Positions 35,756 through 43,392 of a DNA stretch of 64,000 nt are shown here, piece after piece. The stretch is taken from positions 934,530 through 998,529 of the forward strand of contig NZ_OX424407.1 in the NCBI RefSeq assembly GCF_949152215.1, written 5' to 3'. The DNA comes from Lancefieldella sp. Marseille-Q7238 (GTDB lineage Bacteria; Actinomycetota; Coriobacteriia; Coriobacteriales; Atopobiaceae). A model generated the notes under the pieces. That model was given only the letters and a program-made list of their open reading frames with translations. It made no database searches and had not been told where the DNA came from. How positions within the stretch are numbered: position 1 is the stretch's first letter; every line of letters begins with the position of its first letter. The position numbers were made by a program, and so were the translations under genes.

Positions 35756-36862
35756 CTACGACTGCTTGGTCGCAGTCGAAAGCAGGTCTTTTACCTCGTC
35801 ATTTTTGAGTTCATAGTTATAGAACGTTTTGTAGTAGGTCTTGGTAACATCTTCGGCAGAAGTGTTGAACTGCTCTGCATAGCACAGGCGTGCAAACCAC
35901 TGCAAGCCCATAATCTGATTGACGGACGGAGGGCCGGAAAGCCAGTTGTACGGCTTGCTGGGAACCTCATAGTAGTTTTTGTTCTTGATAGCCGCAATAT
36001 CCGCCCAGGCCGCGTCGTCACCGACAGACTGGTAAATGCTCTTGGGTCCAAAGACGATGAGCTCCGGATCAAAGTTTGCAATCTGCTCCAAATTGAGCTC
36101 ATTGCCCGCACCCGAACCGGTCGGTTTATCAACGATGATACAGTTGTTTGCCACCATATCGATAACGCCTGCCTGAAAACTGCCCCTGGCCATGCCATTA
36201 AGGCCACTGTCGCCCAACAGATATGCCGCCTTGACGTGCTTATCGTCAGAAAGACCGCTTACCACGGCATTAACCTCGTCGTATGCGCTCTTGCAATACT
36301 CACCGAGAACCTTAGCACGATCTTCCTCGCCTAGAAGTTTACCGAGATTAGCGTAGGCGTCGCTATAGGTAGAAAGCGATGATTCAACATGAACACACGG
36401 AATGCCCAGCTGTTGCTGGAGATTATCCATATCCTCTTTGATAGTCTTTTTAGCTTCGCCGATGTCAATGACAAGATCCGGCGCGGCATCAGCCACAGCC
36501 TCCTTGTTAAAATCGCCCTTGCCGCCGTAAATGGCACCGAATTTGGGAAGATTCTCGGGAACATCAGGAAAATACGCTGCGGCATTGCCGAGATCATTTG
36601 CAAGGCCACATAGCTTTTTAGGCGCAATGGTAATGAGAACCTGTTGCGCGAGGGGTCCTGACGGGGCGATTTTTTCCACCTTCGCAGGAATTTCTACCTC
36701 ACGGCCACACGAGTCGGTAAATTTCCAGCTCTTAGCTTGTTCCTGCTCCTGCGCGTCTTCCTTCTTTTCTTCCGGCTTTGTGTTGGAACATCCCGCGATG
36801 CCGCCAACGGTGCCGGCGAGAAGCGCTGCGAAAGCCCTTCTCGTCATCTGCTGCTTTGCCAT
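35756..36862 (-). CDS. ABC importer substrate-binding lipoprotein (iron-chelate/cobalamin class)
   Basis: 368 residues. The signal sequence has a twin-arginine-like start (MTRRAFAALL) and a lipobox ending IAGC25, so the mature protein is lipid-anchored. A charged linker (NTKPEEKKEDAQEQEQ) precedes a class III binding-protein fold (KIAPSGPLAQQVL, PDLVIDIGE, FDPELIVFG). The ligand is probably a metal chelate. AGGAGG six bases before the ATG. Third gene of permease-ATPase-binding protein. Confidence 0.9.
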   Translation of the reverse strand: MAKQQMTRRAFAALLAGTVGGIAGCSNTKPEEKKEDAQEQEQAKSWKFTDSCGREVEIPAKVEKIAPSGPLAQQVLITIAPKKLCGLANDLGNAAAYFPDVPENLPKFGAIYGGKGDFNKEAVADAAPDLVIDIGEAKKTIKEDMDNLQQQLGIPCVHVESSLSTYSDAYANLGKLLGEEDRAKVLGEYCKSAYDEVNAVVSGLSDDKHVKAAYLLGDSGLNGMARGSFQAGVIDMVANNCIIVDKPTGSGAGNELNLEQIANFDPELIVFGPKSIYQSVGDDAAWADIAAIKNKNYYEVPSKPYNWLSGPPSVNQIMGLQWFARLCYAEQFNTSAEDVTKTYYKTFYNYELKNDEVKDLLSTATKQS

Positions 36863-36937
36863 ACCTATCCTCCTTTGCGCTCGGACGGCTCGCGACCCGC
36901 TCGCGATGGTACCGCCTTAGCTCAGTGCCTACACAGT

Positions 36938-37777
36938 TCAAACGTTCAAATGCCGAGAAGCTCCGTTCTCTCCCTGCCGCAAAAAATCTTGCGTAAGATT
37001 CTGAATGCTTGATTCCGGCACACACACCCGCACATGATCGTCGTAGAGTGAACTCACGCGTACGCCAATGTGATATAGCCTGCTGATATGCTCGGACGTC
37101 ACCACGCTCTGTGGTGTGCCGTCCACGACCACGCGTCCTCCCTCAAGCGCAAGAACCGCATCTGAATAGAGATATGCCTGATCAGGATGGTGTGTAGAAA
37201 GCAATACCGATCTTCCTTCATCCGCAAGCGAGCGAACCAGATTTAAAATGCGCGAGGTATTCGCAAAGTCAAGCGCGCTGGTAGGCTCATCCATGACAAT
37301 AGTATGTGAATTCTGCGCCACCGCGCGTGCCACCAGAACCAGCTGCTGCTGACCTCCCGAAAGCTCTGTCACGGGGCGATGAGCCAGATCGACAATACCT
37401 ACGCGTTCAAGTGATACAAGAGCATGCTCCACCTGCTCTTTTCCAGGACTTTTGAGAACGCTGAGCTCACCGCCGCATGCCATCAGCACCACATCAAGAG
37501 CCTCGTAGTCAAAGACCGACCGGTGGGATTGTGGAATATAGGCTATTTCAAGCGCCCGCTTACGAACAGAAAGCTTCGATGCATCAGTTCCGTTAACAGC
37601 GACTGTCCCGCCATACCCCTGATTTAAGCCAAGAATACACCGGAAAAGCGTTGTCTTGCCGGTTCCGTTGGGGCCGAGCACGCAAGTCAGCGAGCCGTCA
37701 GGAACCTCAAACGACACGTCTTTGAGCACCGTGTGATTTCCGTATGAGAAAGAAAGATGTCGGACATCCAAGCTCAT
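36938..37777 (-). CDS. ABC importer ATPase (FecE/BtuD class)
   Basis: 279 residues from the ATG at 37777 (AGAGG upstream). Walker A GPNGTGKTTL, signature LSGGQQQLVLVARA, Walker B HTIVMDEPTSALD and the switch His in LLSTHHPDQAYL. The start overlaps the stop of the permease gene by four bases (ATGA), so the two are coupled. Powers the importer whose binding protein is downstream. Confidence 0.94.
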   Translation of the reverse strand: MSLDVRHLSFSYGNHTVLKDVSFEVPDGSLTCVLGPNGTGKTTLFRCILGLNQGYGGTVAVNGTDASKLSVRKRALEIAYIPQSHRSVFDYEALDVVLMACGGELSVLKSPGKEQVEHALVSLERVGIVDLAHRPVTELSGGQQQLVLVARAVAQNSHTIVMDEPTSALDFANTSRILNLVRSLADEGRSVLLSTHHPDQAYLYSDAVLALEGGRVVVDGTPQSVVTSEHISRLYHIGVRVSSLYDDHVRVCVPESSIQNLTQDFLRQGENGASRHLNV

Positions 37778-38811
37778 GCTGCCCTCTTTCTCGTGATAAG
37801 CCACATAAAGAATGGCGCGCCAACAAAAGCCGTCAAGATGCCGATGGGAATTTCGGAGGTACCGACGAGGCGCGCGATATTGTCAACGATTAAAAGGAAG
37901 GTAGCTCCCATCAGCATGCTCGCAGGCATAAGTTTTCGATAATCCGCGCCCACAAGGCCGCGGGCAAAGTGAGGAATTACCAAACCAATCCAGCCAATAA
38001 TGCCCGTCACCGAAACACACGCCGCTGTCATCATAGTGGCAAGTATAATAGTCACTACGCGTAGTCGAGGTGCGTCAACACCCATAGTCAGCGCTTCATC
38101 GTCTCCCATGGTAAGAGCGTTTAGCCGCCATCGAATCGCAAAAAGACCAATGGTACCCACAAGAACAGGAGCCGCAACCAAAGCGATATCCTGCATTTTC
38201 GCGCTGGTCATAGAACCCATGAGCCAGAACGTAATCTGCTGAAGCTGAGCGCTCGGATCCGCAACCAGCTTAATGTAAGAAACGCCTGCCGAGAAGAGCG
38301 AACTCACCATAATGCCCGCAAGCACCGTGATGAGAATCCGATTGCCGCGGGCCGTCGCGCTTATCGCCAGCACCACCACAACCGAAATCATCGCAAACGC
38401 GAAGGCTGAGACAGAGGTCACGAGGCTGCTTGCGGAAAGAAGGATTGCAAGGCAGGCGCCAAATGCGGCTCCTTGCGAAGCGCCGAGAAAATCCGGAGAT
38501 ACCAGCGGATTTTGAAAGATACCCTGAAACGACGCGCCTGCGGCAGCCAGAGAACAGCCTACCATGAGCGTTAAGATAACTCGGGGAAGCCGCACGCCAA
38601 AGAAAATATTTGCCTGCTGACTTGTCCACGTTTGAGCCGTAGGGACAATACGGCTTATCAAAATCTTACATACATCGGACGGCGCGATACTATAGCGACC
38701 CAACGTCAGCGACACAACCGCAACAAATACCATAATTATGGCAAGGCAGATAATTGCAACATCAGGATGAGAACGTACGAGGTCAAAGCGCACACCTCTC
38801 CTGTTGTTCAT
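37774..38811 (-). CDS. ABC importer permease (FecCD/BtuC class)
   Basis: 345 residues with about ten hydrophobic segments. Typical FecCD blocks: RLPRVILTLMVGCSLAAAGA, FQGIFQNPLVSPDFLGASQG and GIIGWIGLVIPHFARGLVG. First gene of the three-gene importer on the minus strand. The following 38812-38980 holds no gene; an 8-base CAACATTT/AAATGTTG pair is the only repeat I see in it. Confidence 0.94.
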   Translation of the reverse strand: MNNRRGVRFDLVRSHPDVAIICLAIIMVFVAVVSLTLGRYSIAPSDVCKILISRIVPTAQTWTSQQANIFFGVRLPRVILTLMVGCSLAAAGASFQGIFQNPLVSPDFLGASQGAAFGACLAILLSASSLVTSVSAFAFAMISVVVVLAISATARGNRILITVLAGIMVSSLFSAGVSYIKLVADPSAQLQQITFWLMGSMTSAKMQDIALVAAPVLVGTIGLFAIRWRLNALTMGDDEALTMGVDAPRLRVVTIILATMMTAACVSVTGIIGWIGLVIPHFARGLVGADYRKLMPASMLMGATFLLIVDNIARLVGTSEIPIGILTAFVGAPFFMWLITRKRAA

Positions 38812-38982
38812 ATATAATCACCCGCCTAGCCTCAACATTTACGACGTACGAGCTTCCGCCATGTATCTACTCAATGATAGTCCGCAGTCAGGCATACGCA
38901 AACAGCGGCGCGACGAGCGGTTACGCGGCAGAAATGTTGCACATTTGGGCTGGTTTTGCGATCGGGTTTTGGGGGCCGAGAA

Positions 38983-39012
38983 AAACGCGAGAAGGACATC
39001 CTTCTCGCGTTT
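38983..39012 (-). terminator. Terminator built from an inverted pair of the GCGAGAAG word
   Basis: AAACGCGAGAAGGA (38983-38996), two-base loop, TCCTTCTCGCGTTT (38999-39012): perfect 14-base arms. Read on the minus strand it is followed by TTCTCGG after TTT, ending the dehydrogenase message. Each arm contains CGCGAGAAGG, the word repeated throughout the window. Confidence 0.85.
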
Positions 39013-39020
39013 CCTTTCAC

Positions 39021-39989
39021 CTATGCTACGCGGGCGTCAACTTTCAGCCATTTAAGCTGGTCAATGTTTCCTTTAACATGCTCGCAAGACTTCTTCCACG
39101 CCGCGATTTCCTCCTCGGAAAGCTCAGGCACGAGGACCTTCTCGACACCGTCTTTGCCGATAACCGCAGGAAGTGAGGAGTAGAATCCAGACGCGCCATA
39201 CACACTGTCAAGCAGCGTAGATACGGGAGTGATGAGCTTGGTGTCATTGACGATAGCGCCGATAACCTCAACAGCACCGTTAGCGATGGAATACTCGGTG
39301 CAATGTTTTCCCTTATAAGTAACGTAGCCGCCCATACGCGCGTCCTGCTCAAGCTGAGCGCGGTCAAATTTCACGCCGGTCCTGTCTTCAATCTCTTTAT
39401 CGGTCAAGCAGCCAAACGTTACATGGGACCACAGGGCAAACTGGCCGTTGCCGTGTTCGCCCAGCATCCAGGCGTTGATGCAACTTGCCGGATAACCAGT
39501 CGCCTTGGAAAGCGCATGGCGGAAACGAGCAGAATCCAGCGTAGTGCCGGAACCGATGACCTTCTTGGGATCGCAGCCGGTCAGATACTGAATCTCAGTA
39601 GAAACAACGTCACAGGGATTGGAGATGCTGACCCATACGCCGTTGAAGCCCGCATCTGAGATGCGCTTTGCAAACTTGCGCGCCTCATCGGTGGTCACAA
39701 AAAGCTCGCCGTCGCGACTTGCCGCCGCAGCCTCGATATGACCCGCTGCGTTCACGATAATGTCGCAATCGGCAAGTTCTTCGTAGCGCGCATCCACCTC
39801 AAAGACGCGCGCGGGATGCGGGTAGAAGGGCATAGCGTCAAGCAAGTCGTTGACCTGAGCTTTGCAGAGAACCTCATCGATATCGCTGATGTATAGCTCG
39901 GTTGCAAGACCCTTAAACAGCAGAGCGTTTGCGACATGCGCCCCAACGTGACCAGCGCCGATGATGCCGATTTTACTTACAAGTGCCAT
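39021..39989 (-). CDS. L-lactate / L-2-hydroxyacid dehydrogenase
   Basis: 322 residues from the ATG at 39989 (GGAG upstream). NAD-binding KIGIIGAGHVGAHVA, catalytic His in MLGEHGNGQF and substrate Arg in LDSARFRHAL identify the LDH/MDH superfamily. The substrate-specificity loop (NAAGHIEAAAASRDGEL) differs from ordinary LDH (AGAPQKPGETR type), so a branched 2-hydroxyacid such as 2-hydroxyisocaproate is possible. Reoxidises NADH in fermentation. Confidence 0.88.
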   Translation of the reverse strand: MALVSKIGIIGAGHVGAHVANALLFKGLATELYISDIDEVLCKAQVNDLLDAMPFYPHPARVFEVDARYEELADCDIIVNAAGHIEAAAASRDGELFVTTDEARKFAKRISDAGFNGVWVSISNPCDVVSTEIQYLTGCDPKKVIGSGTTLDSARFRHALSKATGYPASCINAWMLGEHGNGQFALWSHVTFGCLTDKEIEDRTGVKFDRAQLEQDARMGGYVTYKGKHCTEYSIANGAVEVIGAIVNDTKLITPVSTLLDSVYGASGFYSSLPAVIGKDGVEKVLVPELSEEEIAAWKKSCEHVKGNIDQLKWLKVDARVA

Positions 39990-40070
39990 ACGCTCTCCAT
40001 TCACTCGTGCCCATTGCGCAGACGCCAACGGGTTGCGAAAAAGCCAGCGCCACGATTTTCTCGTACTGCG

Positions 40071-40116
40071 ATTCGCTGCCGCGATTTTGTCGCACCGAAA
40101 TTCGCTGTCGCAATTT
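40071..40116. repeat. Two direct repeats upstream of the rlmD-like gene
   Basis: ATTCGCTGCCGCGATTT at 40071-40087 and ATTCGCTGTCGCAATTT at 40100-40116 differ at two of 17 positions and are 29 bases apart. They lie in the divergent region between the dehydrogenase and the methyltransferase and could be paired regulator sites. Confidence 0.5.
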
Positions 40117-40226
40117 ACCGTGTAGCCAACCTGCGCCTTGTTGCGCAATAGCCTACAATGTTTTGCAGACAAATTCGCAGAGTTTGCCATGTTGCAATCA
40201 ATCTGACACATTTGGAGAGGATCTCC

Positions 40227-41435
40227 ATGGGATATCGCACCCCTACATGCCCTATTGCCCGCACCTGCGGAGGCTGCGAGTGGTTGTCGGTTCCCTATCC
40301 TATCCAGCTACAACGCAAACAGCAGCAGGTAGTTGAGCTGCTTGGTCCTCTTGGCGAGAAGTTCGGCGTTTCTGTAGAAGACATTCGCGGTATGAAAGAG
40401 CCGCTCGCATTCAGGCATAAAGCCACCACTCCTTTTGCGCCGGGACGGGGCAGGTCTGTGCGCTCGGGCTTTTACAGTGCGGGAACGCATCGCATTGTGG
40501 CGTGTGAAGCCTGCTTAGCGGAGGATCCACGAGCGCGCGAAATCTTAAACGACGTCGCCCGGCTGGCCGCCCGTTTTAAGGTACCTGCCTACGATGAAGA
40601 CCGCGACCGAGGAACGCTTCGTCATGCCGTCATACGCACGGGATACGCCACGGACGAGATGCTTTTAACGCTTGTCGCCAACGGTCAGCGCCTTCTTCAC
40701 GAGCGAGAGTTTGTATCCGCACTTCAAACACTTCACCCCGAGCTAACCGGCATCGTTCTCAACAGTAACCAAAGACGCACAAACGCTATTTTAGGGCGAG
40801 ACACTCGTGTGCTCGCGGGTTCAGAAACCATGCACGATAAGCTCTTAAACTGCATGTTTGAGATTGGTCCCACAAGTTTCTATCAAACTAACCCCGAGCA
40901 GACCGAGATCCTCTATCAACTGGCGCTTGAAGGAGTTGGATTGCGCGAGAAGAGCCACGGCAACCACGGCGTCCTTCGCGTCCTCGATGCCTATTGCGGT
41001 ACCGGCACCATCGGCATCTGCGCAGCTAAAGAGGCCGGTTTGAACGACATTTCCACCGAACTCACCGGAGTTGACCAAGTTGAAAATAACATTGCCATGG
41101 CCAAGAGAAACGCCCACGCCAACACCCTTTCTGCACGATTTATCTGTGACGATGCCACGCGCTTCATTGCGAAGGAGTCTCAGCGCGGAGCTTCTTATGA
41201 TGTTGTCGTTCTTGATCCACCACGAGCAGGTTCCACGCCAACCTTTCTGAAAGCGGTTGGGCAGCTGGCGCCAAAGCGGGTGGTATACGTATCGTGCAAC
41301 GTTGTAACGCAAGCTCGCGACCTGGAGGTTCTTCTCGCCGGCGGGTACAGGCTGGAGCGTATAACACCTGTGGACATGTTCCCGCACACCAAACATGTGG
41401 AGACGGTAGTCTTGATGTCAAGGAAAGATAAATAA
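40227..41435 (+). CDS. 23S rRNA (uracil-C5)-methyltransferase, RlmD/RumA-like
   Basis: 402 residues from the ATG at 40227 (GGAGAGG six bases upstream). N-terminal iron-sulfur ligands C8, C14, C17 (CPIARTCGGC) with a fourth in the CEACLAED region. SAM motif LDAYCGTGTIGICAAKE, LDPPRAG, and catalytic Cys in VYVSCNVVTQ. No TRAM domain. Could be RlmD or RlmCD, which cannot be told apart here. Confidence 0.92.
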   Translation: MGYRTPTCPIARTCGGCEWLSVPYPIQLQRKQQQVVELLGPLGEKFGVSVEDIRGMKEPLAFRHKATTPFAPGRGRSVRSGFYSAGTHRIVACEACLAEDPRAREILNDVARLAARFKVPAYDEDRDRGTLRHAVIRTGYATDEMLLTLVANGQRLLHEREFVSALQTLHPELTGIVLNSNQRRTNAILGRDTRVLAGSETMHDKLLNCMFEIGPTSFYQTNPEQTEILYQLALEGVGLREKSHGNHGVLRVLDAYCGTGTIGICAAKEAGLNDISTELTGVDQVENNIAMAKRNAHANTLSARFICDDATRFIAKESQRGASYDVVVLDPPRAGSTPTFLKAVGQLAPKRVVYVSCNVVTQARDLEVLLAGGYRLERITPVDMFPHTKHVETVVLMSRKDK

Positions 41436-41456
41436 GTGCCGAAAATGGCTTATTTA

Positions 41457-41514
41457 CGGGCTTTTTGTAAGGTTAGTATCATCAGAGAAGCCTTGCAGAA
41501 AGCCCGGTTTTCTT
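41457..41514 (+). terminator. Terminator after the rlmD-like gene
   Basis: CGGGCTTT (41457-41464) and AAAGCCCG (41499-41506), with inner GTAAGG/CCTTGC pairing, followed by GTTTTCTT. It marks the end of the typical DNA before the AT-rich segment. Confidence 0.75.
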
Positions 41515-41609
41515 GTATGGAAACATGTCTGCTTTTGGCCTGAATAGAGTATGATTGTATAGCCGAAACAGTGGTAGAGTTTAGGCTGTGGATTAGATAT
41601 TTTAATAAA

Positions 41610-42344
41610 ATGAGTAGAGAAAATCGGAATTTGTGGAAATTTATTATGGATAAATATTTAAAAGAAACAAAAATGTTGGATTACTCTAATGAAAGCATAC
41701 AGCAGTTGATTCGAGAAAGAAAATGGAAAAACCTAGGTAAATTTGAATGCTTGAAATCAATTTATAATTTTGTTAGGGACGAGATATTGTTTGGATATAA
41801 TACTGATGATAATATTCCGGCATCTAAGGTCTTGGTGAACGGATATGGACAATGCAATACAAAGGGAACATTGTTTATGGCCTTGCTAAGGGCTTGCAAT
41901 ATCCCTTGTAGAGTACATGGATTTACCATTGACAAGAGATTACAAAAGGGTGCAATGACAGGAGTTGTTTATAATAATGCCCCTCAAAATGTATTCCATA
42001 GTTGGGTTGAAGTTTATCTCGAGGATAAATGGTATGAATTAGAGGCGTTTATTCTTGATAGGACATATTTGACAAAATTACAAGAAAAAAATAACGACTG
42101 TACGGGTGCATTTTGTGGCTATGGCGTAGCTGTAAAAGACTTTAAAAATCCAATTATAGATTTTGATAGAAATAATACATATATTCAAAGTGAAGGAATT
42201 AATCAAGACTTTGGAGTCTATGATTCGCCTGATGATTTACTAAAAGAACACCATCAAGAAATGTCTGCAATAAAAGCATTTTTATATAAGAATTTTGGCA
42301 GACATCTAATGAATCGAAATGTAAGAAAAATAAGAAATTACTAA
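41610..42344 (+). CDS. Transglutaminase-like cysteine protease-fold protein, AT-rich
   Basis: About 244 residues from the ATG at 41610 (an upstream GTG at 41571 is possible; neither has a strong ribosome site). The transglutaminase core is clear: Cys in NGYGQCNTKG, His in FHSWVEVYL, and the acidic residue in WYELEAFILD. No signal peptide. Base composition and codon use (AAA, TTA, AGA) differ sharply from neighbours, which points to recent transfer. Substrate unknown; many such proteins act on peptides. Confidence 0.85.
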   Translation: MSRENRNLWKFIMDKYLKETKMLDYSNESIQQLIRERKWKNLGKFECLKSIYNFVRDEILFGYNTDDNIPASKVLVNGYGQCNTKGTLFMALLRACNIPCRVHGFTIDKRLQKGAMTGVVYNNAPQNVFHSWVEVYLEDKWYELEAFILDRTYLTKLQEKNNDCTGAFCGYGVAVKDFKNPIIDFDRNNTYIQSEGINQDFGVYDSPDDLLKEHHQEMSAIKAFLYKNFGRHLMNRNVRKIRNY

Positions 42345-42413
42345 ATTTCAGTTTATTGCTTCGTTTCCATATAACTGCAGAGAATTACAAAATTAAGAAG
42401 AATTTCGATAAAA

Positions 42414-42973
42414 ATGAAACAACATGAGCATTTACCGATGTTAGGCATAGGGCCTGTTTATGTTGTTTCCATTGTAGTGCCGACGCTTGCTGCTGTAATT
42501 TTGAGGGATCTTCCCGTATTTGCATCAGGAAGATTGTCAGTTTTTCATATACCGCTTGTTATTATCGGAGCTCTTTTTATTATTTTATCTGCTTTATATG
42601 GCTACAGGCTTCCATAGTATCGAAGTTGGATGAGAACATTAAACAGAATCATTTGGTGACATCAGGAGTTTACGCTTGGGTTAGAAATCCAATCTATGCT
42701 GCTTTTATGCTTCTGTGTACAGGAATTCTTCTTGTTATCGGCAATGCTTGGTTCTTCATTCTTCCCATTATTTACTGGCTGCTGTTGACTGTACTCATAA
42801 AGCGCACTGAGGAAAAGTGGTTGTTAGCTATGTATGGCAATGACTATGTAGAGTATTGCAGAAAAGTAAACCGCTGCTGGCCGTGGATACCTGAAGAAAT
42901 CAAAAAGAAACGGAAGGAACGGTCGCGACGGTTCATGAATTTGGACGTTGACATAAACGAATCATCGTCTTAA
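42414..42973 (+). pseudogene. Frameshifted isoprenylcysteine methyltransferase-family membrane protein
   Basis: Two adjoining frames together resemble one ICMT/PEMT-type membrane methyltransferase. The N-part (42414-42617) has two hydrophobic helices (IGPVYVVSIVVPTLAAVIL). The C-part (in frame up to 42973) starts near VSKLDENIKQNHLVTSG and contains the family core GVYAWVRNPIYAAF and TEEKWLLAMYGNDYVEYC. The frame changes near 42600-42612, so one small indel broke the gene. Confidence 0.8.
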
Positions 42974-43011
42974 TCCACCCATCAGTAGTTATGTGAGACT
43001 ATTTCGATTAT

Positions 43012-43149
43012 ATGGTGCCTCTTCTGCAAAAGGAGTTCCATCTGATTATTCCTGCACTTCCGGGATATGATGAAGAGTGCTCCGGAGATTATACAAGCGT
43101 GGAGAAAATTGCGGCAGAGTTGGCAGACTGGCTGCTTGGGCATGATTAA
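43012..43149 (+). pseudogene. Remnant of an alpha/beta hydrolase
   Basis: 45 codons reading MVPLLQKEFHLIIPALPGYD and then DYTSVEKIAAELADWLLGHD match the N-terminal part of an alpha/beta-hydrolase fold (strand, PALPGYD, helix). The nucleophile region and the rest are missing, and no ribosome site precedes it. A relic in the AT-rich patchwork. It is the only coding trace in the 42974-43392 gap. Confidence 0.6.
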
Positions 43150-43159
43150 TGATACGCCT

Positions 43160-43210
43160 CCACAGTCTTTACTTACTATCTATGAAGCAAAGAAAAAGTA
43201 AAGATTGTGG
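43160..43210. repeat. Inverted repeat between the hydrolase remnant and feoB
   Basis: CCACAGTCTTTACTT (43160-43174) and AAGTAAAGATTGTGG (43196-43210) pair over 15 positions with one mismatch or G-U, loop 21 bases. It could terminate or be an end of a lost mobile element; no transposase is visible. The following ~180 bases to feoB show nothing else. Confidence 0.5.
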
Positions 43211-43392
43211 GGACAAAGATAGAAATTTTTATACTTCTTTCAGAGTCGCCGCGATAGCATCCCAGCGGAAACTGTGGAAACAAGTCCAAAGGATGTCTCT
43301 GTCCATAAAGAATTCATCTGCTGTTTGAAGAGCGGTTCGCAGATTCTAGGCGATTACTACAAAATATCCATATTCCGATTCTTTCGTTCCAT

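Noticed and set aside
38812-39020. Possible cobalamin riboswitch upstream of the importer operon
   Set aside because: No B12-box or recognisable fold can be found; only short repeats and the neighbour's terminator.
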